Shown: positions 24,364 to 34,500 of the stretch, in pieces | Position numbering within the stretch: the stretch's first letter is position 1 | Layout of the letters: every line of letters starts with the position of its first letter | Source of the DNA: Amorphoplanes digitatis | GTDB taxonomy: Bacteria > Actinomycetota > Actinomycetes > Mycobacteriales > Micromonosporaceae | Reading direction: 5' to 3' | Length of the DNA: 64,000 nucleotides | Assembly (NCBI RefSeq): GCF_014205335.1 | Contig: NZ_JACHNH010000001.1 | Location: 7,186,501 to 7,250,500 of the forward strand | Translations under genes and position numbers: made by a program | Notes under the pieces: model-generated | What the model was told of the DNA's origin: nothing | What the model saw: only the letters and a program-made list of their open reading frames with translations | Databases searched by the model: none

Positions 24364-26706
24364 GTGAGCAGCGACAACGCTATTCAGTCGAGATTTTGGA
24401 AAGATCCCGTACGAGCCCGGAGGACTCGTTCTGACGATCATGGCGACAACTGCGGGTATGGCTTTCCGGATGGGCGATTCGTAGGCTGTTCCCGAACATT
24501 CGACGTCGTCTGCCGAACGGCTGGCGAGGCGTCTACGAGGGGGTGGAGCGACCTGACAATCGTCAGCGCTGCCGACCTTGCGGCCGCCCAGAGTTGGGCA
24601 GAGTTCGGAAAACTCCTCAGCCGACAGAAAGTCGCTCTGGACATATCGCTCACCGAAATCCAGCGGCGGGCCAAGCGCCTCAGACTCCCGCGGGACCTAC
24701 CGCCAGCAACAGTGAGTCCGGTCATGAACGGCAAGCGCCCGTCGATGGATGTACTGCTGTGCCTGCTCAATGCCTTCGAGGTACCCGCGCCCGACCATGC
24801 TGCGTGGCAAGAGACCTGGCGACGGCTCGCCGCAGCGCCGTCGGCTGCGCACTTGCCTCGCTTCGACGAGGTATCTCCCCGCCAACTCGGGATCCACGCG
24901 GCGATCGTGACCGATGACAGCATGGGCGAAATGCCCAAATATGTAGCCCGAGATTTCGATCATGCCCTTCGGAACAGTATTTCCACCGGCGTCGAGCGGG
25001 GCTGCTTCGTACTCCTAACCGGTCGGTCATCCTCGGGTAAGACCAGATCGCTACACGAGGCCGTCCACGTGGTGGCACCGAACTGGCCGATTTTTCAACC
25101 AGCAAGCACCGCCGAGATCATCGAACTGCTCGACGGCGTCCGGCAAAGGATCATCATCTGGCTTGACGAAATGGAGCGCTTCTTCGACGTTGACCCGCAG
25201 TTGACCAAGGAACATGTCATTCGACTGCTCCAGTTTCCCGCGATTGTGGTCGCGACGCTGTGGAGTGACGACTACCTGAAGAGGAGGGCGCCCCGCACAC
25301 CAGGTGGTTCGGCCGAACTCAAGAACGACCGCCGGCTGCTCGATCTCGCCAAGGTCGTGCCGGTACCGGCCGAATTCTCGGGCCGGGAACTGGCCGAGGC
25401 TGATCGTGCCGCGCAAACCGATAGTCGAATTCGGCTCGCGCTGGAGGTCGAGGACGCCGGGCTTACTCAGGCTTTGGCGGCCGGACCAGAGTTGCTGCAC
25501 CGGTGGGAACTCGCGCCGAACCCCTACGCCAGGGCTGTCATCAGCTTTGCCGCGGATGCGCGACGACTCGGGGTTCGGTCGCCGATCCCGGACCATGCCT
25601 TCGAATCGGCGACAGCTGGATATCTGACGGCTCCTCAGCGCGTCAACCGTCCGTCGCGATGGCTGGCCGATGCGCTGGCGTTCGGTATGGAAGAGGTTTA
25701 CGGCGCGGTGGCCGCCCTGTCCCCCGCTGACGACGACGAGGCGGGTTCCCTGGCCGGTTACGTCGTGGCCGACTACGTGGCCCAGCACATCCGGCGCACC
25801 GACTGCCCTCCGCGCAGCGCGTGGGAGACGCTGATCTCGATCACTGACGATGCGGAGGAGCTCCGGCGGCTCGCCGCCGCGGCCAACGCCCGTATGCGGT
25901 ATTGCCACGAGGAACAGGCATTACGACGTCTCTCCCAGCTGCATGGCAAGGGAGCGGCCGAGCTCGCGGGTGTGCTCTTTCGGAGTGGGCGCGACCGGGA
26001 GGCGACCGCCCTGCTGCGGACACATCTCGAGGAATCCCCGGGTGACCAGTCCGCCGGTGACCGGCTCCGCGACATTGCCGAGCTTGCCCAGCGGATCGAT
26101 GAGCTGCGGGCTGCCACGGCGGGTGGCAATGTCGAAGCTGGCCAGCGCCTCGCCGAGCTGTTCGCCGACGGCGGTAGGGCCGACAGGTTGCGGGCCAAGG
26201 CCGACGGCGGCAGCCTCCTTTTCGAGGAGGATCTCGCCGCGCTGCTCGCCGACCGTGGAGCTGTCGACGAACTCCGCACACGGGCCGATCGGGGCAAGCG
26301 ACCGGCCGCCGAGGCCTTGGCCGAGCTACTTGCGACGCACAGCCGCGTAGATTCGCTTCAGCAGCGCGCCAACGCCGGTGACCCGGCGGCCTCCCGCCAG
26401 CTGGCGAAGCTGCTGGCCTCGGATACAGCAGTGGACAGCACCGCCGTCCAGACCCAGTTCATTCATCTGCAACGCCAAATCCGCAGCGGGGACGAGGTAG
26501 CGGCACGGCAGCTGACAACGCTGCTGTTCGATCTTCGGGACGAGACCGAACTCAGATGCCAGGTCGACGCGGGCACATTCCAGGCTGCTGAACGCCTCGT
26601 GGCACTGCTCAACGCCGACGAGACCGTAGATCGCGAGCTCGTCAACCGTCTGCGCGCGCACGGCCTAAGGGCGGACGGCGTCCTATACATGCCGCAGGAG
26701 GTGTGA
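24364..26706 (+). CDS. HTH-NTPase with C-terminal helical repeats (putative sensor of a defence operon)
   Basis: A 780-residue protein. After an uncertain first 70 residues comes a Cro/XRE-like helix-turn-helix region (about 78-142: 'FGKLLSRQKVALDISLTEIQ', 'VMNGKRPSMDVLLCLLNAFE'). A P-loop 'GRSSSGKT' (220-227) and Walker B 'IIIWLDEMERFF' (263-274) define an AAA/STAND-like ATPase. The last 250 residues are about six repeats of roughly 35 residues of the form 'xAGxxxAxxxLAxLLAdxxxvDxLr', a TPR/Sel1-like solenoid. The GTG at 24364 is the only upstream start that keeps the HTH intact but has no clear ribosome site. Its stop overlaps the next gene start. Sensor or regulator role is inferred from the STAND-like layout. 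Confidence 0.75.
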   Translation: MSSDNAIQSRFWKDPVRARRTRSDDHGDNCGYGFPDGRFVGCSRTFDVVCRTAGEASTRGWSDLTIVSAADLAAAQSWAEFGKLLSRQKVALDISLTEIQRRAKRLRLPRDLPPATVSPVMNGKRPSMDVLLCLLNAFEVPAPDHAAWQETWRRLAAAPSAAHLPRFDEVSPRQLGIHAAIVTDDSMGEMPKYVARDFDHALRNSISTGVERGCFVLLTGRSSSGKTRSLHEAVHVVAPNWPIFQPASTAEIIELLDGVRQRIIIWLDEMERFFDVDPQLTKEHVIRLLQFPAIVVATLWSDDYLKRRAPRTPGGSAELKNDRRLLDLAKVVPVPAEFSGRELAEADRAAQTDSRIRLALEVEDAGLTQALAAGPELLHRWELAPNPYARAVISFAADARRLGVRSPIPDHAFESATAGYLTAPQRVNRPSRWLADALAFGMEEVYGAVAALSPADDDEAGSLAGYVVADYVAQHIRRTDCPPRSAWETLISITDDAEELRRLAAAANARMRYCHEEQALRRLSQLHGKGAAELAGVLFRSGRDREATALLRTHLEESPGDQSAGDRLRDIAELAQRIDELRAATAGGNVEAGQRLAELFADGGRADRLRAKADGGSLLFEEDLAALLADRGAVDELRTRADRGKRPAAEALAELLATHSRVDSLQQRANAGDPAASRQLAKLLASDTAVDSTAVQTQFIHLQRQIRSGDEVAARQLTTLLFDLRDETELRCQVDAGTFQAAERLVALLNADETVDRELVNRLRAHGLRADGVLYMPQEV

Positions 26707-27725
26707 TGGGAGACGCGATCACGGTGCTGCGCCGAGTTCCTGTCGATCGCGTGGTCCACCTCTCGGGTATTTCGGCCGGGGACGTCGCGGCCGTCATCGC
26801 TCGATACGACGACTTGCCGGCGCCCGTCGTACTGCGACCGTCGACAACAGGCTCAGTTGCCGCTTTCGTGGCCGCGGTCCTGGAGGCCCTGGACGCGGTC
26901 GCCCGGCAACTCCTCCATGGTTGGTTGCCCGAGGCGGACGGACTCGACAGCCCGCGGGGTGCCTCCCTGCCGGCGATCCGAGCTCTGGCGATTGAGCAGG
27001 CACGTGTCTCCGGATACTCCAGCGTGTTCCTGGCCGATCTGGCGGAGCGTGCACTGACCGATCAGCCTTCTCGAGTACGGCTGCGGCCCGAGGTGCGGGT
27101 ATCCGGCCTCGCCCGTGTCGTCGCGAGAGGGTTCCGGCGCGAGCGGTTGGTGCTCACCATGCCGATCGATACGGGGCCCGGACGGGCACCGGCTGGCAAC
27201 GTCGTGGTAGCGGGCTCGGAGTGGCTCGCCGATCGTGGTCAGTTGGGTGTGTGGCTGACCGGCATCGGGTCACCCAGCCCGGAGCGCGTCAAGACCGTAG
27301 ATGTCAAACCGCCGACCGAGGTCGCTTCTACACAGGCGCGAACGACCACGGCCGTTATGGGTAAGCCACATCCGCGGAGCACCGTCGAGTCCGCGGTCGA
27401 AACCGTGCTAGCGCACCAGGAATGGGCATACGGCCGGGTCTGGAACGGGACCTACCAGCCAACTTTGCTGCGGCGTCCGATCAAGCCCGACTTGCTGTGG
27501 CCGGCCGAGCGGGTGGTGGTGGAACTGGATGGGCTGGAGCATTGCCGGCCCGAGCAGTACGACGCCGATCGGGTCCGCGACGTGCGGCTGCAACTGGATG
27601 GCTACGCCGTTCTCCGGTTCACCAACGCGCGCGTCAAACACGACGTGCATGCCGTAGTGGCACAGATCGAACACCTCATTCGGACCCGAAGGAATGACAT
27701 TGCGAAGGGACAGCAGCGTGGCTGA
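26706..27725 (+). CDS. DUF559-type PD-(D/E)xK endonuclease protein
   Basis: A 339-residue protein. The last 110 residues match the DUF559/Vsr-like nuclease fold: 'TVESAVETVLAHQEWAYG', then D262 in 'IKPDLLW', E273 and D275 in 'VVVELDGLEH', and 'RVRDVRLQLDGYAVLRFTNA' with the usual Arg/Asp. The N-terminal 220 residues are an unassigned region with 'GPGRAPAGNVVVAGSEWLAD'. The ATG at 26706 overlaps the preceding stop (TGATG) after a GGAGG site. A DNA-cutting effector role is inferred. Confidence 0.8.
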   Translation: MGDAITVLRRVPVDRVVHLSGISAGDVAAVIARYDDLPAPVVLRPSTTGSVAAFVAAVLEALDAVARQLLHGWLPEADGLDSPRGASLPAIRALAIEQARVSGYSSVFLADLAERALTDQPSRVRLRPEVRVSGLARVVARGFRRERLVLTMPIDTGPGRAPAGNVVVAGSEWLADRGQLGVWLTGIGSPSPERVKTVDVKPPTEVASTQARTTTAVMGKPHPRSTVESAVETVLAHQEWAYGRVWNGTYQPTLLRRPIKPDLLWPAERVVVELDGLEHCRPEQYDADRVRDVRLQLDGYAVLRFTNARVKHDVHAVVAQIEHLIRTRRNDIAKGQQRG

Positions 27726-28350
27726 CAACCTCACCCCGTCGGAGAGCGCGGTGCTCATCGTGCTGATGGCGGAGGCACGGGAGATCTCCAACCCAGAGTT
27801 GCAAGAGCGCTACCAGATAACACTGACCGGCACGAGCCGTACGAAGCTCAACAACCTCGGCTACGTCAGGAGCGTGAAGGTGGGTCGGGCCTACGCCCAC
27901 GTGCTGGACGACAAGGGCTGGGATCGCGTGCACCAAGGGCTGAACTTCGACAGTCCGCGGGCCAGGGCCTTGGGCGCGGCGTTGACCGCACTACATGACA
28001 ACCTCCGGGAACGGGTGTTGCCGCACGGCGCCTATCGCAGGTTCGCAGAGATGTTTTCTCGCACGGCCGAGCCGCCGGCGCCAGGTGACGATCTCGAGGC
28101 GCGGATTCGCAAGCTTTATGGCTCGCTGGCCCCCCAGCCCGGCGCGTGGGTCAAGCACACAGCCGTACGCCGGAGGCTCAGTGAGGTGCCGGAGGAGGCG
28201 CTCGACGAGGCCTTCCACCTTCTAAGCCAGGCGGAAGACGTGGAAATGATGCCAGAATCCAACCAGAAGACGCTTACCGAGGAAGATCGCCGCAACGCGG
28301 TGCGGGCCGGTGGGCAGGATACACATCTGATGGCCATCGGCGCGCGATGA
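27718..28350 (+). CDS. Winged-helix-like small protein of the defence operon
   Basis: A 210-residue protein from GTG 27718 (site GAAGGGA), overlapping the nuclease gene by eight bases. Residues 5-65 look like a winged helix ('TPSESAVLIVLMAEAREISN', 'LTGTSRTKLNNLGYVRSVKV'), as in PadR/MarR-type folds. A middle helical part ('LGAALTALHDNLRERVLPHG') and a second wHTH-like part ('GAWVKHTAVRRRLSEVPEEA') follow. It may bridge DNA or the HerA-like ATPase. Its 3' end overlaps the next ATG by four bases. Confidence 0.7.
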   Translation: MADNLTPSESAVLIVLMAEAREISNPELQERYQITLTGTSRTKLNNLGYVRSVKVGRAYAHVLDDKGWDRVHQGLNFDSPRARALGAALTALHDNLRERVLPHGAYRRFAEMFSRTAEPPAPGDDLEARIRKLYGSLAPQPGAWVKHTAVRRRLSEVPEEALDEAFHLLSQAEDVEMMPESNQKTLTEEDRRNAVRAGGQDTHLMAIGAR

Positions 28351-31300
28351 AAGAGGACGAACGCAAAGCCCTAGCGGCCCTCAGGTTCGACTGGGCGCCA
28401 GTACCCGACGATGTCTGGCGCCCGTCGCCGTTCCACGTCGACGGGCTGCACCGTGGTGTCGTCACCGACGTCGTTGCGGGCATGGCCGACGCAAGTTCGA
28501 GCACCGACGGCAGCCCTCTCGGTCTGGTACTGAGGGGCCGGCGCGGCTCGGGCAAGACGCACCTGCTCGGCTGGGTTCGCCAACAGATCCAGGTACAGGG
28601 CGGCTACTTCTTCCTGGTAAGCCTGCTCGATGCCAAAGGCTTCTGGGACAGCGTCCTGGCCTCGATGCTGGAGGGCCTCTTCCGGACTGTGCCGGAAAGC
28701 GACACCCAACTGCGGTTGTTCCTGCGGCGGCTTTCGTCGGTGGTCGGCGCGCCAAGGTCAGCACGGCGCGCCGCCATGGGAGAGACCGATCTGACACCAA
28801 CAGCTTTGGATGCCTTCGTCCTGGGCTTGGGCGACTACGACAGGCTGGTCGCGCGCGAATGCGATGACACCCTCCGCGCGCTGGCCCTCTCTGCCTCGGA
28901 GGACGTCGTGCACCGCGACCTGGCAGAGAACTACTTCAGCTCGGAGCCGGAAGCGGTGGCGGGCGAGCGTGCACCTTGGCGCATGCGCCGGAAGCCGCGT
29001 ACCGCGCAGGAGATCGTCCGTGAGCTGTCCAAGCTGCTCGCCCTGACGGGCCCCACTGTGATAGCTGTCGATCAGATCGACACGCTGATCTCGCAGTCAT
29101 CCGTCGCGTCGCACGAGAATCAGCAGCCCGAACCGCCCACCACCGACTGGGCTCAGCTGCTTGTCCTCGAGCAGATCGCGCATGGGTTGATGGCACTTCG
29201 CGATAACACCCGCCGGACGCTGACCCTGGTGGCATGCATCCCTCCGTCCTGGATGCTCATCAAGAACAGGGCGACCGACACCGTACGCGACCGGTTCCGC
29301 GAGCCTGAGGAAATGCTGACGATCCGGGATACGAAGATCGCCCGGGACCTTATCGAAAAACGATTCGCCCACAGCTTCCGCCAGGTCCGATACACACCGC
29401 CCTACCCCTCGTGGCCGATCCGCCCCGAGGCGTTCGACACTGCCGCCAAGTTCACCCCGCGGCAGCTACTCATCGAGATCGACGCGCACGTCCGGAACTG
29501 CCTGCTGGAGAACAAGGTTCGCGAGGTCACGCGCCTAGGCGATCCGCCGAGCAGCGAGCCGAGCACGGCACCGCTCGTTCCTACAGACATCTCAGACGAC
29601 GTCTGCAAGCAGTTCGACGTCCGCTTCGCCGAATTGAGGGAAGAAGCGGACGTCGCCGATCCACTCGACCCGGCCCGTGAGGACGCCGTCGTACCGGGCC
29701 TCCTTTCAGCCGGGCTGACCGCGTGGATCATCGAGCGAGGGATGGCCGATGAGACGTTTAGCCAAGACGGTCCGCCGAGCGCAAAACCCGCGCTTCACGC
29801 AAGGCTCCGGCGCACGCTCAACGAAGGCACAGAGGATCAGGCGCACTGGTCCTTTCGCGCGATCAGTGGACGACATCATGGCGTAGCCGCGCTGCACCGC
29901 ATCAAGCGAGCGGTCACCGCCGCTGGAGTCGAATACCAGGTGCCGAAGCGCAGACTCTATTTCTTGCGCAACGGAAGGTGGTCCGGCGCGAAGACGCTCG
30001 ACCTCATCGAGGAGCTCAAGTCCAGGAACACGACGACGTTGGCTCTCGAGGAGTCAGACCTCCGTACACTGTCGGCGCTCCTGGTCATGCTTCAGGAGGC
30101 ACCCATCGATCTTCCGGCGTGGCTGATGCTGCGGAGGCCGGCCAGCGGCAGCCAGATCTTCCGTAAGGCCATGGAAGAGTTGCCGGTAACGCCGACGCCA
30201 TCCAGGTCCTCCGAGCCGGCAGATGTGCCGCCGATTGAACCGCAGGTCGTGGCCATCGACGCGCCGGCCGCCTCGAAACAATCGGCCGGAGACTCCCAGC
30301 CGCCTATGCCGGCGCTGACGGTGGGCCACGACTACACCACCGGAGAACCGGTCAGCCTGGCTCTCGAGTCGCTGCGCAAGCACGTCGCGATCTTCGCCGG
30401 ATCGGGCTCGGGTAAGACGGTGCTGATCCGGCGCCTGATCGAGGAGTGTGCGCTGCAGGGCGTGTCCGCGATCGTGTTGGATCCGAACAACGACCTGGCC
30501 CGGCTCGGCGATCCGTGGCCGACGCCACCGACGGCTTGGCAGCCCGGTGACGCGAGGAAGGCCGCCGATTACATCGCGGGCACCGAGGTCGTGGTGTGGA
30601 CACCGAGGCGAGAGACCGGACGGCCGCTGAGCTTCCAGCCGTTGCCGGACTTCAAAAGCGCGCTCGACGACCCGGACGAATTCAACGAAGCCGTGGACTC
30701 GGCGGTGGCAGCGTTGATACCGCGGGCGCGGCTGGACAGCCGAGCCACCAAGGCGCACCTCGGTCTTGCCGTCCTGCGACGGGCGGTGGAACATTACGGT
30801 CGGCGCGGCGGCGGCACGTTGCGCGGCCTGATCGAGACGCTTGCCGAACTGCCGACTGGCGTCAGCGAGCTGGACAGCGCCGAAAAAATCGCCAGCGATC
30901 TGGCCCAGACTCTCACCGCGTCGATCGACAACGACCCGATGTTCGGCGGCGACAGCACGCCGCTGGATCCGGCAATCCTGCTTACACCGTCCAGCGGGAA
31001 ACGCGCCCGTATCTCGGTGATCAGCCTGATCGGCCTACCATCCGACGACATGCGACAGAGTTTCGTCAATCAGTTGGAGATGGCGCTGTTCGCATACATC
31101 AAGAAGCACCCGGCCGGCGATCGGCCATTGCTCGGGCTGTTCATCATGGATGAGGCGCAGACTCTGGCACCGTCAGGGAGCATGACGGCGTGCACACAGA
31201 GCACCCTTGCTCTGGCCTCACAGGCACGTAAGTACGGGCTCGGACTGGTGTTTGCCACCCAGGCGCCGAAGGGCTTGCACAATCGTATTCCGGGCAACGC

Positions 31301-31535
31301 TGCCACCCAGTTCTACGGCCTGTTGAACAGCCCGATCCAGATCGACACCGCGCGCGAGATGGCGAAGGCAAAGGGCGGGGACGTCCCAGACGTGTCACGG
31401 CTACGCTCCGGCGAGTTCTATGTCGCCGCCGAGGGCGAGGCTCCGCAGAAGGTTCGGACACCGCTCTGCCTGAGCCACCACCCACAGAGTCCGCTGACGA
31501 CCGAGGAGGTCCTCGATCGCGCTCGAGCTCGCTAG
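28347..31535 (+). CDS. Double P-loop protein: N-terminal AAA + C-terminal HerA/DUF87-like ATPase
   Basis: A 1062-residue protein. The N-terminal ATPase has Walker A 'GRRGSGKT' (64-71) and Walker B-like 'TVIAVDQID' near 240. A middle region (about 390-620) has a winged-helix or nuclease-like character without clear motif. The C-terminal ATPase has Walker A 'GSGSGKT' (685-691), 'AIVLDPNNDLARLG' and Walker B 'LGLFIMDEAQ' (D935, E936), with 'GLVFATQAPKGLHNRIPGNA' as in HerA/FtsK translocases. HerA-like ATPases form DNA-pumping hexamers and work with nucleases (NurA; also SIR2 or DUF4297 partners in phage defence). Here the partner would be the DUF559 protein encoded upstream in the same operon. 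Confidence 0.85.
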   Translation: MKEDERKALAALRFDWAPVPDDVWRPSPFHVDGLHRGVVTDVVAGMADASSSTDGSPLGLVLRGRRGSGKTHLLGWVRQQIQVQGGYFFLVSLLDAKGFWDSVLASMLEGLFRTVPESDTQLRLFLRRLSSVVGAPRSARRAAMGETDLTPTALDAFVLGLGDYDRLVARECDDTLRALALSASEDVVHRDLAENYFSSEPEAVAGERAPWRMRRKPRTAQEIVRELSKLLALTGPTVIAVDQIDTLISQSSVASHENQQPEPPTTDWAQLLVLEQIAHGLMALRDNTRRTLTLVACIPPSWMLIKNRATDTVRDRFREPEEMLTIRDTKIARDLIEKRFAHSFRQVRYTPPYPSWPIRPEAFDTAAKFTPRQLLIEIDAHVRNCLLENKVREVTRLGDPPSSEPSTAPLVPTDISDDVCKQFDVRFAELREEADVADPLDPAREDAVVPGLLSAGLTAWIIERGMADETFSQDGPPSAKPALHARLRRTLNEGTEDQAHWSFRAISGRHHGVAALHRIKRAVTAAGVEYQVPKRRLYFLRNGRWSGAKTLDLIEELKSRNTTTLALEESDLRTLSALLVMLQEAPIDLPAWLMLRRPASGSQIFRKAMEELPVTPTPSRSSEPADVPPIEPQVVAIDAPAASKQSAGDSQPPMPALTVGHDYTTGEPVSLALESLRKHVAIFAGSGSGKTVLIRRLIEECALQGVSAIVLDPNNDLARLGDPWPTPPTAWQPGDARKAADYIAGTEVVVWTPRRETGRPLSFQPLPDFKSALDDPDEFNEAVDSAVAALIPRARLDSRATKAHLGLAVLRRAVEHYGRRGGGTLRGLIETLAELPTGVSELDSAEKIASDLAQTLTASIDNDPMFGGDSTPLDPAILLTPSSGKRARISVISLIGLPSDDMRQSFVNQLEMALFAYIKKHPAGDRPLLGLFIMDEAQTLAPSGSMTACTQSTLALASQARKYGLGLVFATQAPKGLHNRIPGNAATQFYGLLNSPIQIDTAREMAKAKGGDVPDVSRLRSGEFYVAAEGEAPQKVRTPLCLSHHPQSPLTTEEVLDRARAR

Positions 31536-31572
31536 CCGGTCCGTTCCGATGAACTGACCAGGGACCGCGGTG

Positions 31573-34500
31573 TCAGCCGGGTGTCTCCAGGCGGCGGGTG
31601 AGTTCGGCGAGGTAGGGCAGGTAGAGGCGGGCGCCGGCCGACGACGCGGCCTCGACCGCGGTGGCGAGCAGGGTCGGTGCGGCCGGGTCGCGGCGAGCCA
31701 CGGACAGCGCCGCGGTGGCCCAGCGCGCCTCGTGCCGGCCGAGCGCCGGGCCGGTGGCGAGGGCGCGGGTGATCAGGTGGTCGGCCTCGGCGAGTCGGTT
31801 CAGGTCGACGCAGATGAGGGCGGCGCGGGACGCCGCCCAGCAGCCGAAGAGGTCGAGGTTGGCGCAGAGATCCAAAGAATGATGGAACGCGTCGAGCGCG
31901 GCCGGCAGGTCGCCCTTCATCTGGTACGCGATGCCGGTTGCCCGCCACGCCGTCGCCGTCCAGCCGCGGTGGTTCAGCCGTTGCGCGATGGCCAGCGCCT
32001 CCCGGCCGTCGGCGAGGGCGTCGTCGGGGCGGCCGAGTGCGGAGAGTGCCTCGGAGCGGTGCCACAGCGCGTACGTCTCGCCGTCCGGGTGTCCGAGGGT
32101 GCGGGCCACGTCGAGGGCGCGTTCGGTGTCGGCGAGGCCCTCGGCGGCCCGGTCGAGCAGGACGCGGCCGTGCCCGCAGGTCGAGCGCGGGGTGACCGTG
32201 CGCATCAGGTCGCCCGAGCTCTCGAAGAGGTGTGCGGCGCGATCGAGTTCGTCAACGCCCTCCTCGATGCTGCCGTGCAGGAACGCGGCCATCGCCCGCG
32301 CGTCGAGGATGCGGGCGGCGCCGCGCGAGTCGCCCGTACGCGTGTAGATGGCCAGTGCCTCCGCGGCGCGGGCGGCGGACCGCCCGGGCTGGTCGAGGTT
32401 CATGTCGATGACGGCGGCTACCTCGAGTACCGCGGCCCGGGCGCGGTCGTCGGCGCCGGCCTCGATGAGTGCGAGCTCAGCGACCTCGGCCGCGCGCCGC
32501 ATGTCGTCGGCGCCGGAGTCGAGCGCGGCGAGCTGGGCCAGCACGCCCGCGCGGGCCGGGCCGCCCGGATAGCCGGCGAGCGCCGCCCGGAGGTCGTCGC
32601 GGGCGGCGGCGATGTCGCCGCGGCGGCGGCGGGCCTGTGCCCGGGCGGCGAGCAGCCGCGCGCGGACCGGGCCGTCGGCGCCGCCGGTGGCGAGTCCGGC
32701 GTCGGCGAGCTGGCCGGCCTCGGCGTCGGCGACCTGGTCGAGGGCGTTCGCGGCGGCGCGGGCGTACGCCTCGGCCGCCCTGGTGACGTCGCCGGCGCCG
32801 AGCCAGTGCCGCGCCTGCTCGGGCGCGTCGCCGTGCGCCACGTCGAGGACGGTGGCGAGCCGGGCGTGCAGCCGGGCCCGGGTCGCGTCGGTGAGGCCGT
32901 CGACCACCACCTCGGCGACCATGTCGTGTGCGGTACGCCAGCCGTGGTCGCCGAGGCGAACCAGGTTGGCCGCGGCCAGCTCCTCCAACGGGCCGAGCAG
33001 GTCCGGGTGCGACAGCTCCGCGGCCGCCGCCAGCGTCTGCGCCGGCACCTCGCGGCCGAGCAGCGCCAGGAGCCCCAGCACGGTCGCCGCCCGGCCGGCG
33101 TGTGCGGCGGCCCGGTCCGCGATCGCCCTGCGCTGCCCGGCGCGGCCGGCCTGCCGGGCCCGGCCGGCGGCCTCCGGCGAGGCAGCGCGCCGGCGACCGG
33201 CGGCGTCGGCCGCTTCGAGCAGGCCCTCGGAGTGCAGCAGCCGGAGCACCTCGGCCACCGCCATGGGTGTCCGGTCGGTCTCGGCGGCGAGCGCCGCGAC
33301 GAGGTCGGCGTCGTCGACGAGATCGGCCAGGGCGAACTCGCGGAGCCCGCCCAGCTCGATCACCGGCGGACCCGCCGACCGGCGTACCAGCTCCGCCGGG
33401 CCGGCGGGCAGCTCGTCGGGCCGGTAGGCGAGCACCAGCCGGGGCCGGGCGGCGCCGCCGGCGACGCTGCCGAGCAGCTGGACGCTGCTGGGGTCGGCCC
33501 ATTGCAGGTCGTCGACGAGGAGCGCCCGTTCCGGGTGGGCGGTGAGCAGCCGCCGCGCCGCCTCCAGGACCAGGGCGTTGCGGGTCTCCGGGTCGAATCC
33601 GGCCGGCGGCGGGTCGAGCTCGGGCAGCAGCTCGGCCAGCGCCGCGCGCAGCCGGCCCGGCAGCGTGCCGAGGGCCGTGGTGTCCGCGGCGAGCAGTCTG
33701 CGCAGCAGCGTCCGGGCCAGCGACCACGGTTCGTCCCGGTCCGCCCAGGACGCGGCGACGCCGACCGCGGGCACGGCGGCCGCGACCTCCTCCAGCAGCC
33801 GCGACTTTCCGGTGCCGGACCGCCCGGCGATCCGCACGACGCCGTCGGGCAGGCCGGCGACGACCTGACGGACCACTGCGTCGCGCCCGACGAACGGCAA
33901 CATCCCGAAACCGGCCCGCGGCTCATCCCGTACGGGATCGGAGCGCAGCAGCAGGCGGTGCAGCTCCGCCGCGGCCGGGGACGGGTCGAGGCCGAGCTCG
34001 TCCGCGAGGCTGTGCCGGTACCGGTCGAAGCAGGCCAGCGCGGCGACCCGGTCGCCGGACGCGGCCAGCGCGCGCACCAGGGCCAGCGCCGCGGTCTCCC
34101 GCAACGGCTCGGCCGTCGCCGCCGCCGTCGCGTACTCCACCGCCGGCGCCGGCGCGCCGAGCGCGGCGGCGAGCGCCGCCGCGCGTTCCCAGGCGATCTG
34201 GCGTGCCTGCAACACCCGGGTCCGGTACGGCTGGGACCAGTCCGCGTACAGGTCCTCGGGCAGGGGTTCGGCGGCCGGTCCGAGCGCGTCACGGTACGCC
34301 GACAGCGCCGCCCGCCCGTCGAGCCCGCCGGCCCGCTCCACCGCCGACAGGAAGACCTCGGTGTCCACGACGCAGCCCGGTGGACCGCTCAGCGCGTACC
34401 CCTGGGGTCCGGTGTGGATCAGAGCGGGCCGGCCGACGGCCCGCCGGGCCCGGTTGACCAGAACTTGCAGGTTGGCCGCCGGGTCGGCCGGCGGCCGCTG

